Shown one piece after another: positions 8,207 through 19,772 of a stretch of 64,000 nucleotides of DNA (its first letter is position 1; each line of letters opens with the position of its first letter). The position numbers and the translations under genes are program-made. A model generated the notes under the pieces. That model was not told where the DNA came from. It saw nothing but the letters and a program-made list of their open reading frames with translations, and did not search any database. The stretch spans positions 1 through 64,000 of the forward strand of contig NZ_PPXC01000002.1 in the NCBI RefSeq assembly GCF_002909445.1. Reading direction: 5' to 3'. Source of the DNA: Arthrobacter glacialis (GTDB taxonomy: Bacteria > Actinomycetota > Actinomycetes > Actinomycetales > Micrococcaceae).

Positions 8207-9145
8207 TCAGTGGGTGCCGGCGTCGATGGCCGCCGGCAGGAAACCTTTATTCTGGGCCAGGAGCTCCACGGCCTGCTCGGCCGGGAGCCCCGTCATGATG
8301 GCCAGGACGGCAGCCTTGACATGCCCGCCTGCCGCGGCGAGGGCCGTGGATGCTGTGGCGGCGTCGCATTCGGTGACACGCATCAGGGTGCGCTCGCTGC
8401 GGGCGCGCAGCTTGGCGTTGGTGGCCAGCAAATCCACCATGACGTTCTTGTACGTCTTGCCCAGTCGGACCATGGTGATGGTGCTGATCATGTTCAGCAC
8501 CAGCTTCTGGCACGTCCCCGACTTGAGCCGGGTGGAGCCGCTGAGGAACTCCGGACCCACCTCAATCTCCAAGGCTGCGTCCGCGGCGGCGCCCAGGGCG
8601 GAGTTGTTGTTGCAGGCGAAGCCCACCGTGTAGGCGCCCTGCGCCCGCGCTGCCTTGATGGCGGCAATCACGTAGGGGGTGCGCCCGGAGGCGGCAATGC
8701 CAACCACCGAATCCGTGGGCCCCAGCTTCAGGGCCGCCATGTCCGCGGCACCGGCTTCCTCGCTGTCTTCCGCGTTCTCCACGGCCTGATCCACGGCGGC
8801 CTGGCCACCGGCAATGATGCCCACCACCAGGGAGGGGGCGGTGCCGAAGGTGGGCGGGCATTCGCTGGCATCCAAAATGCCCATCCGCCCGGGGGTGCCG
8901 GCACCCACATAGATGAGCCGCCCGCCTTGGCTCATGCGGGAGGCAATCTCATCGATGATCGCAGCAATGACGGGAAGCTGCTTTTCAATGGCCGCAGGGA
9001 CCAGTGCGTCTTCACTGTTCATGCCAGCCACCAGTTCCGCCGTGGTCAGGGCAGCCAGATCGGGGTACTTCGGGTTGGCGTCCTCGGTGACAAGGGTGCC
9101 AATCTCATTGCGGACAGACTCGGTGTGGGCAGAATTTTCAGTCAT
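8207..9145 (-). CDS. murQ: N-acetylmuramic acid 6-phosphate etherase (MurQ)
   Basis: Cleaves the lactyl ether of MurNAc-6-phosphate to give GlcNAc-6-phosphate and D-lactate in the cytosol. The 312-residue protein has the SIS sugar-phosphate fold with GAGTPGRMG (81-89), Glu95 in LDASECPPTF and Glu126 in ENAED. These two match the catalytic pair known in E. coli (Glu83 and Glu114), with the same 31-residue spacing. The glycine loop reads TPGR rather than the TSGR of proteobacteria. AAGGAAG precedes the ATG. Placed between nagZ and the serine hydrolase on the same strand. MurQ needs phosphorylated MurNAc; no MurNAc kinase or PTS component is encoded in the window. Confidence 0.95.
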   Translation of the reverse strand: MTENSAHTESVRNEIGTLVTEDANPKYPDLAALTTAELVAGMNSEDALVPAAIEKQLPVIAAIIDEIASRMSQGGRLIYVGAGTPGRMGILDASECPPTFGTAPSLVVGIIAGGQAAVDQAVENAEDSEEAGAADMAALKLGPTDSVVGIAASGRTPYVIAAIKAARAQGAYTVGFACNNNSALGAAADAALEIEVGPEFLSGSTRLKSGTCQKLVLNMISTITMVRLGKTYKNVMVDLLATNAKLRARSERTLMRVTECDAATASTALAAAGGHVKAAVLAIMTGLPAEQAVELLAQNKGFLPAAIDAGTH

Positions 9146-9193
9146 GGTGTGCTTCCTTGTGAACGGCAGGTCTTGAGAACGGCAGGAGGTGGT

Positions 9194-10714
9194 TTAGGCG
9201 GTTTTCAGCAGGCGCACAACAGCCTCGGCACTGACGCGGCTGAATCCGTGGCAGTGGATGGTGGCGTTTTCAGTTGGCGCATCCGCGACCAAGCCCGCAT
9301 TGATGACCACAGCTTGGGGAGCCTGCGCCAAAATGAAGTCCACGGTGGCCAATTGTTCAGCCGAAGCCAGTGAGTCCACAATGACCAGAACTGCGCCGGG
9401 GGACTGCTTGAGCAGTTCTGCGAGCTCCGGTGCAGGAGTCTGCTGCGCGTGGGCAGAGCTCACGGTGTAGCCGGTCAAGGCCGTGGCAATGAAGTTCTCC
9501 GTGGGGCCGGCCGCCATGTTGTGGCCTGTGCGCGCATCCACCAGCGTCACGGCTCCGGAGCCAGCCAACACGGGCTTGGTGCTCAGGGAATCCACCCGGG
9601 CGGCGCGGGCAGCAACGGAAACCCAGTCGACGTCGTCGTGCTTGGTTTCCGCAACCTCCCCGGCACACCACTGCGCCAGTTTTTGCACGCGGGCTGCGGC
9701 GGTGCGCAGCGTTTCAAGCGGCAGCCGGCCCGAGGTGGCGGCGGCCAGCAGGGCGTCGTACACCTCAACGTAGCAAGACTCATCGTCGCGCCCCGTGGTG
9801 TAGGCGTTCAGGGGGTTGCCCACGCACAGCAGGTCATTGCCGGCCAGCAACGCCAGCACGCCGCCCTCGCCCGGGCCAACCGTGGCGCGCACAGCTGCCA
9901 TGTCCAGGGCATCGGTGATCAAGACACCCTCAAAACCCATCTCACGCAGCAGGGCGCTCGCAGCCGGGTTCAGCGTTGCCGGGGCCTCACCCAACTCGGG
10001 GATGATGATGTGCGCGCTCATCATCGACGCCACGCCGGCCTCCGTGGCTGCCTTGAACGGGGGCAGGTGGAACTGTGCCATTTCCGCCATGGTCAGCTCC
10101 ACCCGGGCGGTGTCCATGTGGGAGTCGGCCACGGTGTCCCCATGCCCCGGGAAGTGCTTGGCGCAGGCGGCCACCCGCTGGGTCTGGATGCCGGTTACTG
10201 CCGCGGCCGTGTGGGCGCTAACCAGTTCGGTGTCGGCACCAAAGGCGCGCACCCCAATGACAGGGTTCAACGGGTTCGTGTTCACATCCGCCACCGGCGC
10301 AATGGTCAGGTTGATCCCGGCGTCGCGGCATAGGCGGCCAATGGCGCGGCCCGCAGCAACCGTAGTGGGGAGGTCGTTGAGGGCGCCCAACACTGCTGCG
10401 CCGGGGATGCTTGAACCGTCCCGGGCCTGCAGGCGGGTCACGTTTCCGCCTTCCTCATCAACGCCAATGACGGCTGCCGGGTTGGCGGCACGGATGGCGG
10501 CGGAGAGTGCGGACACCTGTGCTGGTGCATCGGGATCAATGTTGTGGGCAAAGTACACCACGCCGGCCAGGCCGTTCTGCAGGGCCGTCTCCAGCCACTG
10601 TGGCACTGTTGTGCCAACAAAACCGGGGAGGATCACGGAGTTGATCAGGCGGGGAAGATCAGGGGAAATGTCGTCAGCTGTGGACGGTGCGTGCTGCAGA
10701 TCACTGGAAGTCAT
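9194..10714 (-). CDS. nagZ: Beta-N-acetylglucosaminidase (NagZ, GH3)
   Basis: Removes terminal beta-GlcNAc from muropeptides. The 506-residue protein has a GH3 barrel with KHFPGHGDT (186-194), which holds the His of the mobile loop seen in NagZ enzymes, and a nucleophile Asp268 in [11 protein letters not shown] second domain of about 170 residues follows, as in the two-domain Gram-positive NagZ enzymes rather than the short E. coli form. No signal peptide is visible, so it should act inside the cell on imported fragments, unlike the secreted B. subtilis enzyme. It is the promoter-proximal gene of the recycling operon and is divergent from purH with 75 bp between start codons. Confidence 0.93.
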   Translation of the reverse strand: MTSSDLQHAPSTADDISPDLPRLINSVILPGFVGTTVPQWLETALQNGLAGVVYFAHNIDPDAPAQVSALSAAIRAANPAAVIGVDEEGGNVTRLQARDGSSIPGAAVLGALNDLPTTVAAGRAIGRLCRDAGINLTIAPVADVNTNPLNPVIGVRAFGADTELVSAHTAAAVTGIQTQRVAACAKHFPGHGDTVADSHMDTARVELTMAEMAQFHLPPFKAATEAGVASMMSAHIIIPELGEAPATLNPAASALLREMGFEGVLITDALDMAAVRATVGPGEGGVLALLAGNDLLCVGNPLNAYTTGRDDESCYVEVYDALLAAATSGRLPLETLRTAAARVQKLAQWCAGEVAETKHDDVDWVSVAARAARVDSLSTKPVLAGSGAVTLVDARTGHNMAAGPTENFIATALTGYTVSSAHAQQTPAPELAELLKQSPGAVLVIVDSLASAEQLATVDFILAQAPQAVVINAGLVADAPTENATIHCHGFSRVSAEAVVRLLKTA

Positions 10715-10789
10715 GAGGAAATCCTACCGGCGCGTAGTGGCCTAAACTTTATATGTCGCCACCATCGAGCCACCCAACGGAGAATTTCT

Positions 10790-12463
10790 GTGACCAGCGT
10801 TCCTCTTAACCGTGTTCCCATCCGCCGAGCATTGATCTCGGTCTACGACAAAACCGGACTGGAGGAGCTGGCCATCGGTCTGCACGCCGCCGGTGTCGCC
10901 ATTGTTTCCACAGGTTCCACCGCTGCCAAGATTGCCGCAGCCGGGGTTCCTGTCACGGAAGTTTCCGAGGTGACTGGCTTCCCCGAAGCCCTTGACGGCC
11001 GCGTCAAGACCCTCCACCCCTTGGTTCACGCTGGGATCCTGGCCGACCGCCGCCTGCCCGACCATGTGCGCCAGCTCGAAGAGATGAACGTGGAGCCCTT
11101 CGACCTGGTTGTGGTGAACCTTTACCCGTTCGTTGACACCGTGAACTCCGGTGCCGGCCAGGACGCCGTCGTTGAGCAGATCGACATTGGCGGCCCGTCC
11201 ATGGTCCGCGCAGCAGCCAAGAACCACCCCTCTGTTGCCGTGGTTGTTGACCCCGCCAGGTACACCGAGGTCATTGCCGCCGCATCGGCCGGTGGTTTTG
11301 AACTGGTGGCCCGCCAGCGCCTGGCCGCTGCAGCTTTCGCCCACACGGCCGCCTACGACAACGCCGTGGCAGCATGGACCTCGGCCCAGTTCCTGGATTC
11401 CGACGGCGACGGCCTCATCGACTGGCCCGCCTACGCCGGCTACTCGCTGGAACGCTCCGAGGTGCTGCGCTACGGCGAAAACCCGCACCAGCAGGCAGCC
11501 CTCTACGTTGACAAGGGTGCTCCCGCCGGCATCGCCCAGGCCGACCAGCTCCACGGCAAGGCCATGAGCTACAACAACTTTGTTGACGCCGACGCCGCCC
11601 TGCGCGCAGCGTTCGACTTCGACGAGCCGGCCGTTGCGGTCATCAAGCACGCCAACCCCTGCGGTGTTGCCGTGGCATCCCCGGACGCCGTGGACCCCAT
11701 CGCCGACGCCCATGCCAAGGCGCACGCCTGCGATCCGCTCTCAGCATTTGGTGGCGTCATCGCCGCCAACCGCACCGTCACAGCGGCCATGGCCCGCACC
11801 GTGGCCGGCATCTTCACCGAGGTAGTCATCGCCCCGGACTTTGAGCCCGAAGCCGTGGAAATCCTCTCCAAGAAGAAGAACATCCGCCTGCTGGCCCTGC
11901 CCGAGGGCTACGGCCGCTACCCGGCTGAGGTCCGCCAGGTGTCCGGCGGCATGCTGGTGCAGATGGCTGACAAGGTGGACGCCTACGGCGACAACACGGC
12001 CAACTGGACCCTCGCCGCCGGTGAGGCCGCCGATGCCGGCACCCTGGCAGATCTGGCTTTCGCCTGGACGGCAGTCCGCGCCGCCAAGTCCAACGCCATC
12101 TTGCTCGCCAACAACGGCGCAGCAGTGGGCATCGGCATGGGCCAGGTCAACCGCGTTGACTCCTGCAAGCTCGCAGTGGAACGCGCTAACACCCTCGGCG
12201 TTGCCGTGGAATCGGACGTTGATGCAGCCGGTGGCGCCTCGGGTGCCCCCGAAGGTGCTGTCTCGGTGCAGCGATCCATTGGTGCCGTGGCCTCCTCCGA
12301 CGCGTTCTTCCCATTCGCCGACGGCCTGCAGATCCTGCTCGACGCCGGTGTCCGCGCGGTTGTTCAGCCCGGCGGATCAGTGCGCGACGACGAAGTCATT
12401 GCCGCGGCCAACGCCGCCGGCATCACCATGTACTTCACGGGTGCGCGTCACTTCTTCCACTAA
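10790..12463 (+). CDS. purH: Bifunctional AICAR transformylase / IMP cyclohydrolase (PurH)
   Basis: Catalyses the last two steps of IMP synthesis. The 557-residue protein has an N-terminal MGS-like cyclohydrolase domain ([20 protein letters not shown], then [15 protein letters not shown]) and a C-terminal transformylase with RYGENPHQ and the catalytic KHANPCG. I chose the GTG because CGGAGA lies about 8 nt upstream and the protein then starts as [20 protein letters not shown], as in relatives; the open frame upstream is antisense to nagZ. A TATAT stretch about 40 bp upstream may be its -10. It uses 10-formyl-THF, like purN. The gene ends at a convergent junction with ferritin that holds a long hairpin. 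Confidence 0.97.
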   Translation: MTSVPLNRVPIRRALISVYDKTGLEELAIGLHAAGVAIVSTGSTAAKIAAAGVPVTEVSEVTGFPEALDGRVKTLHPLVHAGILADRRLPDHVRQLEEMNVEPFDLVVVNLYPFVDTVNSGAGQDAVVEQIDIGGPSMVRAAAKNHPSVAVVVDPARYTEVIAAASAGGFELVARQRLAAAAFAHTAAYDNAVAAWTSAQFLDSDGDGLIDWPAYAGYSLERSEVLRYGENPHQQAALYVDKGAPAGIAQADQLHGKAMSYNNFVDADAALRAAFDFDEPAVAVIKHANPCGVAVASPDAVDPIADAHAKAHACDPLSAFGGVIAANRTVTAAMARTVAGIFTEVVIAPDFEPEAVEILSKKKNIRLLALPEGYGRYPAEVRQVSGGMLVQMADKVDAYGDNTANWTLAAGEAADAGTLADLAFAWTAVRAAKSNAILLANNGAAVGIGMGQVNRVDSCKLAVERANTLGVAVESDVDAAGGASGAPEGAVSVQRSIGAVASSDAFFPFADGLQILLDAGVRAVVQPGGSVRDDEVIAAANAAGITMYFTGARHFFH

Positions 12464-12469
12464 TCCCCA

Positions 12470-12523
12470 ACTGCTCCCACCGCTCGCAAGCTCGCGGCGG
12501 GGCCCTCGCAGTTGTGGGCCCAG
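12470..12523 (+). terminator. Hairpin directly after purH
   Basis: CCAACTGC near 12471 and GCAGTTG near 12508 form the outer stem, and CCGC/GCGG pairing inside adds to it. It lies just past the purH stop and probably terminates or protects that transcript. No T-run is visible, so it may work together with the larger hairpin downstream. Confidence 0.5.
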
Positions 12524-12593
12524 GAAGTGGGGGCCCATGTGGGTGCGGAAAGCGGGGACGGGCGCGGCGGCATTGTGGTCCACGACGCCCGCT

Positions 12594-12691
12594 CACTTCC
12601 GGGGCTTAAAACCGTAACGCCCCATCACTTCCGGGGCTTAAAACCGTAACGCCCGCTCAGCAAATGAGCGGGCGTTACGGTTTTAAGCCCC
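12594..12691. repeat. Duplicated arm plus perfect 27-bp hairpin between purH and ferritin
   Basis: The 29-base unit from CACTTCCGGGG to ACCGTAACGCCC occurs twice in direct order (12594-12622 and 12626-12654). The second copy then forms a perfect 27-bp stem (12633-12659 with 12665-12691) around the 5-nt loop GCAAA. The first copy could pair with the same right arm, so two mutually exclusive hairpins are possible. It lies between convergent genes, so bidirectional termination is the simplest role. Confidence 0.85.
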
Positions 12692-12745
12692 ATATCTGAG
12701 CGGGGGTTTCGCAAAAGAGCCCCGCACGTGAGCGAGCGTTGGGGG

Positions 12746-13249
12746 TTAGGCGGCTGCTGCGTTGCGGGCGCCCAATTCCGCATCCAGGCGGAGCAGGCCG
12801 TTGCCGTCTGAGCCAATGAGCCGGACGCGGCCAATGATCTCGCCAACGGACGCTTCTTCTTCCAACTGCTCCTCAATGAACCAGTTCAGCATGGGAATCG
12901 AATCAATGTCGCCCTCCTGCTGCGCCAGGCGGTACAGGTTGCGGATGGATTCGGACACCTTTTGTTCGTGGGCCAGCGATGCCTCGAAAGCTTCCAAAAC
13001 CGAGTTAATGGTGACGTTCGGGGCGGTGAGCGTGCCAATCTTGGGGGCAGCGTTCCTGTCAGTCATATGATCGGTGAATTTCTGGGCGTGCACCAGTTCT
13101 TCCGCTGACTGGGCCAAGAACCAGCCGGAGATCCCGGGCAGGTCCTGGACATCCATTTCGATGGCCAATTGGCGGTAGACCACTGAAGCTTGAATCTCCA
13201 GGGTGATTTGAGCGTTGATGGCGTCTGCGAGTTTTCCTTTGAGTTCCAT
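12746..13249 (-). CDS. ftn: Ferritin (non-heme, FtnA-like)
   Basis: A 167-residue four-helix ferritin that should assemble into a 24-mer iron store in the cytoplasm. Ferroxidase ligands are visible as Glu18 (ITLEIQAS), Glu51 and His54 (SAEELVHAQ), Glu95 (LAHEQKV) and Gln128 (EEQLEEE). No Met heme ligand pattern of bacterioferritin was recognised, so FtnA/BfrB-type is preferred. GGAGG immediately precedes the ATG. A DtxR/IdeR-like inverted repeat lies about 40 bp upstream; in mycobacteria IdeR activates ferritin genes when iron is plentiful, so similar control is plausible here. Divergent from icd. Confidence 0.93.
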   Translation of the reverse strand: MELKGKLADAINAQITLEIQASVVYRQLAIEMDVQDLPGISGWFLAQSAEELVHAQKFTDHMTDRNAAPKIGTLTAPNVTINSVLEAFEASLAHEQKVSESIRNLYRLAQQEGDIDSIPMLNWFIEEQLEEEASVGEIIGRVRLIGSDGNGLLRLDAELGARNAAAA

Positions 13250-13290
13250 GCCTCCACGCTATGGCCAATTCGAATCTTGTGCACAGTAAT

Positions 13291-13304
13291 TGAGGCTTAC
13301 CTCA
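13291..13304. promoter_or_regulatory. Candidate IdeR/DtxR-type iron box
   Basis: TGAGGCTTACCTCA is a 14-bp inverted repeat (TGAGG/CCTCA) that resembles the right half of the DtxR/IdeR consensus, AGGCTAACCTAA. It is itself framed by TGTGCAC at 13278-13284 and 13305-13311. It lies upstream of ferritin and could serve that gene. Match judged by eye; no matrix was scored. Confidence 0.4.
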
Positions 13305-13418
13305 TGTGCACACAGTGTCACTTAATGGACCCGATAGCGGGCAAACGGGCGCACTCGGGTAAGTTAGAAGGGATAGAAATCGTTGCTATTTCGCAGATAT
13401 CCGTTGAATTTTTTGTAG

Positions 13419-15653
<2,235 letters not shown>

Positions 15654-15665
15654 TCCCCACGCCCT

Positions 15666-15756
15666 CCCAATAAATCGCTGACGCGATTTATTGGGGCCCT
15701 CGGGCGCGTGGGCCCACCAACCGAAAAGCCCGCCTCCACACAGGAGGCGGGCTTTT
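15666..15756 (+). terminator. Double terminator after icd
   Basis: First hairpin: CCCAATAAATCGC (15666-15678) with GCGATTTATTGGG (15683-15695), 13 perfect pairs and a 4-nt loop. Second: AAAAGCCCGCCTCC (15724-15737) with GGAGGCGGGCTTTTT, a classical intrinsic terminator with a T-run. Confidence 0.9.
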
Positions 15757-15806
15757 TCTGTGCCGTGGCCTGTCCAGTTGTGGGTGCCTGGTTCTAGGCT
15801 GGGAAC

Positions 15807-17210
15807 ATGCAGCGCGAAGACTTGCCCGCGACTGAGATTCCAGCCAGCGAGACGATTGCCCCAACGAACGGTGGGGTGGCCGCACACGGTCACCGCACGT
15901 TCATGCACATGCTGGTCAATACGGCAGTAGCCAACGTCGTGACCAGCTTCCTGTGGTGGGCCCTGACGTTCTGGGTCTATTTGGAGACTCGCTCGGTGCT
16001 GGCGACGGGGCTCATTGGTGGGGCGTACATGCTCCTGGTGGCGTTCTTTGGTCTGTTCTTTGGTGTGCTTGTGGACAGATACCGCAAACATGCCGTGATG
16101 GTCGGTTCAACCCTGTGCACGCTCGGGTTCTTCGGCATCGCAGGGCTGATGTTTTTGCTGCTTCCCGAACAAGACCTGCTCAGTCTGTCCGGACCATGGT
16201 TTTGGATCTTCGCCATGATAGTGCTGATCGGCGCCGTGATAGAGCAGCTGCGCAGCATTGCGCTGTCCACCACCGTGACGTTGCTGGTCCCGGCAGACCG
16301 GCGGGCCAACGCCAACGGTCTGGTGGGCACCGTGCAGGGAATCGGGTTCCTGATCACCAGCGTCTTCAGCGGCCTGGCCATTGGCATGCTGGGCATGGGC
16401 GGCACCATCATCATTGCCCTCATAGCCTGCACCGCGGTGCTGGTGCACCTACTAACGCTTTCAGTGCCTGAACCCAAAGTTGTCCGGGATGAAGACCGTG
16501 AGGGCTTTGCCGAACTACGCGAAGGCGTTGCTGCCGTCCGGGCCACGCAGGGCTTGTTTGCCCTGATCCTGTTCACCACGTTCAACAACCTGACTGGCGG
16601 GGTATTCATGGCGCTCATGGACCCGTACGGGCTCACGCTCTTCCCCGTGGAAGTGTGGGGTGTGGTCCTGGGGGTGACAGCCACGGGGCTCATTGTTGGC
16701 GGCGGGCTGGTGGCCAAGTTTGGGCTCGGCAAAAACCCCATCCGCACCATGCTGATACTTGTGGCCTGCACCGGAGTGGTGGGAGGCTTGTTCACCATTC
16801 GTGATTGGTGGTGGCTTTGTGTTGTTGGCCTCTGGCTTTTCATGATGCTCATGCCTGCCGTGGAGGCCGCCGAACAAACAGTGATCCAGCGCGTGGTTCC
16901 CTTCAAAACCCAGGGGAGGGTCTTCGGTTTCGCCATGACGTTCGAGGCGGCTGCTGCGCCCATCACCGCGTTCATAGTCGCCCCGCTGGCCGAATTCTGG
17001 ATCATCCCCTACATGGATTCGGTGCCGGGACAGCAGCGCTGGGGCGCGCTGCTGGGCGAGGGCGACGCCCGGGGCATTGCCATGGTCTTTCTGGTGACAG
17101 GCATCGCCTCGCTGCTGCTGGCACTGGGCGCCCTGTGTACGCGCTCCTACCGCAGGCTCTCTCGCGCCTATGCCGCAGCCGAGGAGAATACGCCGAATTT
17201 GGCAGCATGA
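15807..17210 (+). CDS. MFS transporter (MFS_3-like, drug-efflux type)
   Basis: A 467-residue protein with about 12 membrane helices. A loop 2-3 motif, GVLVDRYRKHAVM, marks the major facilitator fold and resembles the GxLaDRxxRk form. A charged central loop (VPEPKVVRDEDREGFAELRE) divides the halves, as in the enterobactin-exporter/macrolide-efflux group. This layout points to export of a small molecule, but the substrate cannot be read from sequence. The N-terminus is about 30 residues longer than the first helix needs. The ribosome binding site is weak (AGGCTGGGAAC). It stands alone, between the icd terminator and the liv operon, and has no adjacent regulator. Confidence 0.75.
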   Translation: MQREDLPATEIPASETIAPTNGGVAAHGHRTFMHMLVNTAVANVVTSFLWWALTFWVYLETRSVLATGLIGGAYMLLVAFFGLFFGVLVDRYRKHAVMVGSTLCTLGFFGIAGLMFLLLPEQDLLSLSGPWFWIFAMIVLIGAVIEQLRSIALSTTVTLLVPADRRANANGLVGTVQGIGFLITSVFSGLAIGMLGMGGTIIIALIACTAVLVHLLTLSVPEPKVVRDEDREGFAELREGVAAVRATQGLFALILFTTFNNLTGGVFMALMDPYGLTLFPVEVWGVVLGVTATGLIVGGGLVAKFGLGKNPIRTMLILVACTGVVGGLFTIRDWWWLCVVGLWLFMMLMPAVEAAEQTVIQRVVPFKTQGRVFGFAMTFEAAAAPITAFIVAPLAEFWIIPYMDSVPGQQRWGALLGEGDARGIAMVFLVTGIASLLLALGALCTRSYRRLSRAYAAAEENTPNLAA

Positions 17211-17392
17211 GAGGGGTTTTTCGTGTCGGTGCGGGCCGCCGTCGTGCCCAAATCACATCCGTTATCAGATCTTTACGTACAAAGTGTGCTCCACATCACT
17301 ACTGGAGGGTAGTGTCAAGTCTCGTGAAGCCAATGGCCACGCAGGACAACGAAGTCATGCGGGCCTGGATGCTGACTACGGAAGGCGATTTA

Positions 17393-18628
17393 ATGAACCG
17401 CAAGAAAGTTATGACGGCCCTCGCCACGGCAGCGACACTAACGCTGCTGATGACGTCGTGCGCCAATCAGGCGGCCACACCCGGCGCCACGAGTGCTGCT
17501 GCCGGCGGTGGCCTGAACCTGGATATTCCTGTTCTAACATCCATTGAGACACCCAAGGATGCCGTTCTCCCCGCGGGGGACGGCAAGGCGACTTGCGAGT
17601 CCACCACCACGCTGGCCTACATTGGTGCCGAAACTGGCGCCAACGCCCAGCTCGGCATTAACATCTTCAACGGTATTCAGCTGGCCATTAACCAGCACAA
17701 CGAGGCCAACCCCGGCTGCCAGGTGGCGTTCAAGAAATTTGACACTGAAGGTGACCCCACCAAGGCCACCGGCCCCGTCACGCAGGCCACCAAAGAAGAA
17801 AACATCATTGGTGTGGTCGGTTTGCCGTTCTCCGGTGAATCCAAAGCCACGGGCAACATCTTCGAGCAGCAGAAGCTGGTCCACATCACCCCGTCGGCCA
17901 CCAACCCGGCCCTGGTCGACAACGGCTGGACCACGTTCTTCCGTGGCTTGGGCAACGACGCTGTGCAGGGGCCGGCAGCAGCCAAGTTCATGACTGACCA
18001 GCTCGGCGCCAAGAAGGTCTACCTGGTCCAGGACGACTCTGATTACGGCATCGGTTTGGGAGCCACCACCACTGCCGGTTTGGGCGACGCCCTGGCTGGT
18101 TCGGACAAGGTGACAACAGGCCAGAAGGATTTCTCGGCAACCATTTCCAAGATCATCAACGCCAAGGCTGATGCAGTGTTCTACTCCGGCTACTTCGCCG
18201 AAGGTGCACCGTTCAACCAGCAGCTGGTGGCCAAGGGCTTCAAGGGTGCATTTGTTGGCCCCGATGGTGTCAAGGATGACCAGTTCATCAAGCAGGCCGG
18301 TGACGCATCCAACAACGCGTTCTTCACCTGCCCGTGTATCCCCGGTGAATTGATCCCCACCTTCGCTGACGCCTACAAGGCCTTGGCGAATGCCGAGCCG
18401 GGTACCTACTCCATTGAGGGCTATGACGCCGCCACGGTACTCCTGGCCGGCATTGATGCTGGCAACCAGGACCGTGCCAAGCTGCTCGAATGGGTCAACA
18501 ACTATGACGCAGCTGGTCTGAGCAAGCACTACAAGTGGGACGACAAGGGCGAACTGCAGGCCCCGGCCGTGTACGGCTACCGGGTCAAGGATGGCAAGAT
18601 CGTTCCGATCGGCCCCATCGGCGAGTAG
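17393..18628 (+). CDS. livK: Branched-chain amino acid ABC transporter, substrate-binding lipoprotein
   Basis: A 411-residue extracytoplasmic binding protein anchored by a lipid. The signal peptide MNRKKVMTALATAATLTLLM ends in the lipobox LMTSCA. A low-complexity linker follows, then a periplasmic-binding-protein type I fold with IGAETGANAQLGINIFNGIQ and the hinge region VYLVQDDSDYGIGLG. Such proteins bind leucine, isoleucine, valine or related amino acids and amides. GGAAGG lies 7 nt before the ATG; a longer open frame upstream is antisense-like and overlaps the MFS gene. It is first of five liv genes and is set apart from livH by a 17-bp hairpin, which fits the higher expression usually needed for the binding protein. 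Confidence 0.92.
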   Translation: MNRKKVMTALATAATLTLLMTSCANQAATPGATSAAAGGGLNLDIPVLTSIETPKDAVLPAGDGKATCESTTTLAYIGAETGANAQLGINIFNGIQLAINQHNEANPGCQVAFKKFDTEGDPTKATGPVTQATKEENIIGVVGLPFSGESKATGNIFEQQKLVHITPSATNPALVDNGWTTFFRGLGNDAVQGPAAAKFMTDQLGAKKVYLVQDDSDYGIGLGATTTAGLGDALAGSDKVTTGQKDFSATISKIINAKADAVFYSGYFAEGAPFNQQLVAKGFKGAFVGPDGVKDDQFIKQAGDASNNAFFTCPCIPGELIPTFADAYKALANAEPGTYSIEGYDAATVLLAGIDAGNQDRAKLLEWVNNYDAAGLSKHYKWDDKGELQAPAVYGYRVKDGKIVPIGPIGE

Positions 18629-18638
18629 CAACACCTTC

Positions 18639-18680
18639 TGGATGCTGTGGGGCGCGCAGGTAAGCGCCCCACAGCATCCA
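18639..18680 (+). terminator. 17-bp hairpin between livK and livH
   Basis: TGGATGCTGTGGGGCGC (18639-18655) pairs perfectly with GCGCCCCACAGCATCCA (18664-18680) over an 8-nt loop. There is no T-run after it. It probably acts as a partial terminator or mRNA stabiliser that raises livK over the membrane and ATPase genes. Confidence 0.75.
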
Positions 18681-18764
18681 TTCGGGTATAGCCCCACCCA
18701 TCCGCTCAATGAGGCAGTTTCGGTTCGATTCGAGTTCCGAGACTGACTGGAACTGGACCAACTT

Positions 18765-19772
18765 ATGCTCTCAACAGTTCTCACAGCTGTTCCCGCGGAC
18801 AGCGACTGGATTAATTTCGACGTCAACGCGCTGGCCCAAAATTTCTGGAGCGCCACCTTTGACGGCCTGACCTTCGGTGCCATTTATGCACTCGTGGCGT
18901 TGGGCTACACGCTTGTTTACGGCGTGCTGAACCTGATCAACTTTGCCCACTCAGAAGTCTTCATCATGGGCTGCTATGGAGTCTTCTTCACCCTCAGTTT
19001 TCTGGGGTTTGGCCCATCGGCTCCCAATCTGAGCTTCGGCCAAATTTTGATCAATATCATCCTGGCCCTGATAGCGGCCATTCTGGCAGCGGCGGCAACA
19101 GCGTTCCTGGTGGAACGGCTGGCCTACCGGCCATTGCGCAAACGCAACGCTCCTCGCCTGGTCTACTTGATCACGGCCATTGGTGCATCCTTTGTCATCC
19201 AGTACCTGATCTTTTTGTGGCGTGGTCCGCTCCCGGAGCCGGCCCTGACAATGTTCATACCCACACCCATCTTTGAGGTGTTCGGAACCATCATTGACTC
19301 CCAGCAAATCATCATTGTGGTGGCAGCAGTCATCATGATGGTCATTGTTGACCAGTTCATCCGGCGCTCCCGCACCGGGCGCGGCATCCGCGCCGTGGCC
19401 CAGGACCCGGACACGGCAACACTCATGGGTGTGAACAAGGAAAAAATCATTGTCACCACCTTCATCATCGGCGGTATTCTGGCCGGTGCCGCAGCACTGT
19501 TTTACGTCATGAAGATCCCCTCCGGCGTGCAGTACAACGGCGGATTCATTCTCGGCATCAAAGCTTTCGCCGCAGCAGTCCTTGGCGGCATTGGCAACGT
19601 CCGCGGCGCCCTCCTCGGCGGCTTGCTGCTGGGCTTGATTGGCAACTACGGCCAGATCCTGCTGGGCAGCTCGCAATGGACAGACGTTGTGGCCTTTGTG
19701 GTTCTCGTCCTGGTCCTGTTGATCCGCCCCGAAGGCATCTTGGGCACCTCCTTGGGAAGGAGCAAGGCATGA
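18765..19772 (+). CDS. livH: Branched-chain amino acid ABC permease LivH
   Basis: A 335-residue integral membrane permease with the LivH hallmark near the N-terminus, LTFGAIYALVALGYTLVYGV, then LINFAHSEVFIMG, and a C-terminal GGIGNVRGALLGGLLLG motif that contacts the ATPase. It pairs with LivM to form the transmembrane channel. The N-terminal 30 residues before the first helix are longer than in E. coli LivH. The ATG is preceded by only a weak site (GGACCAACTT). Its stop codon overlaps the livM start as ATGA, so translation is coupled. Confidence 0.93.
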   Translation: MLSTVLTAVPADSDWINFDVNALAQNFWSATFDGLTFGAIYALVALGYTLVYGVLNLINFAHSEVFIMGCYGVFFTLSFLGFGPSAPNLSFGQILINIILALIAAILAAAATAFLVERLAYRPLRKRNAPRLVYLITAIGASFVIQYLIFLWRGPLPEPALTMFIPTPIFEVFGTIIDSQQIIIVVAAVIMMVIVDQFIRRSRTGRGIRAVAQDPDTATLMGVNKEKIIVTTFIIGGILAGAAALFYVMKIPSGVQYNGGFILGIKAFAAAVLGGIGNVRGALLGGLLLGLIGNYGQILLGSSQWTDVVAFVVLVLVLLIRPEGILGTSLGRSKA

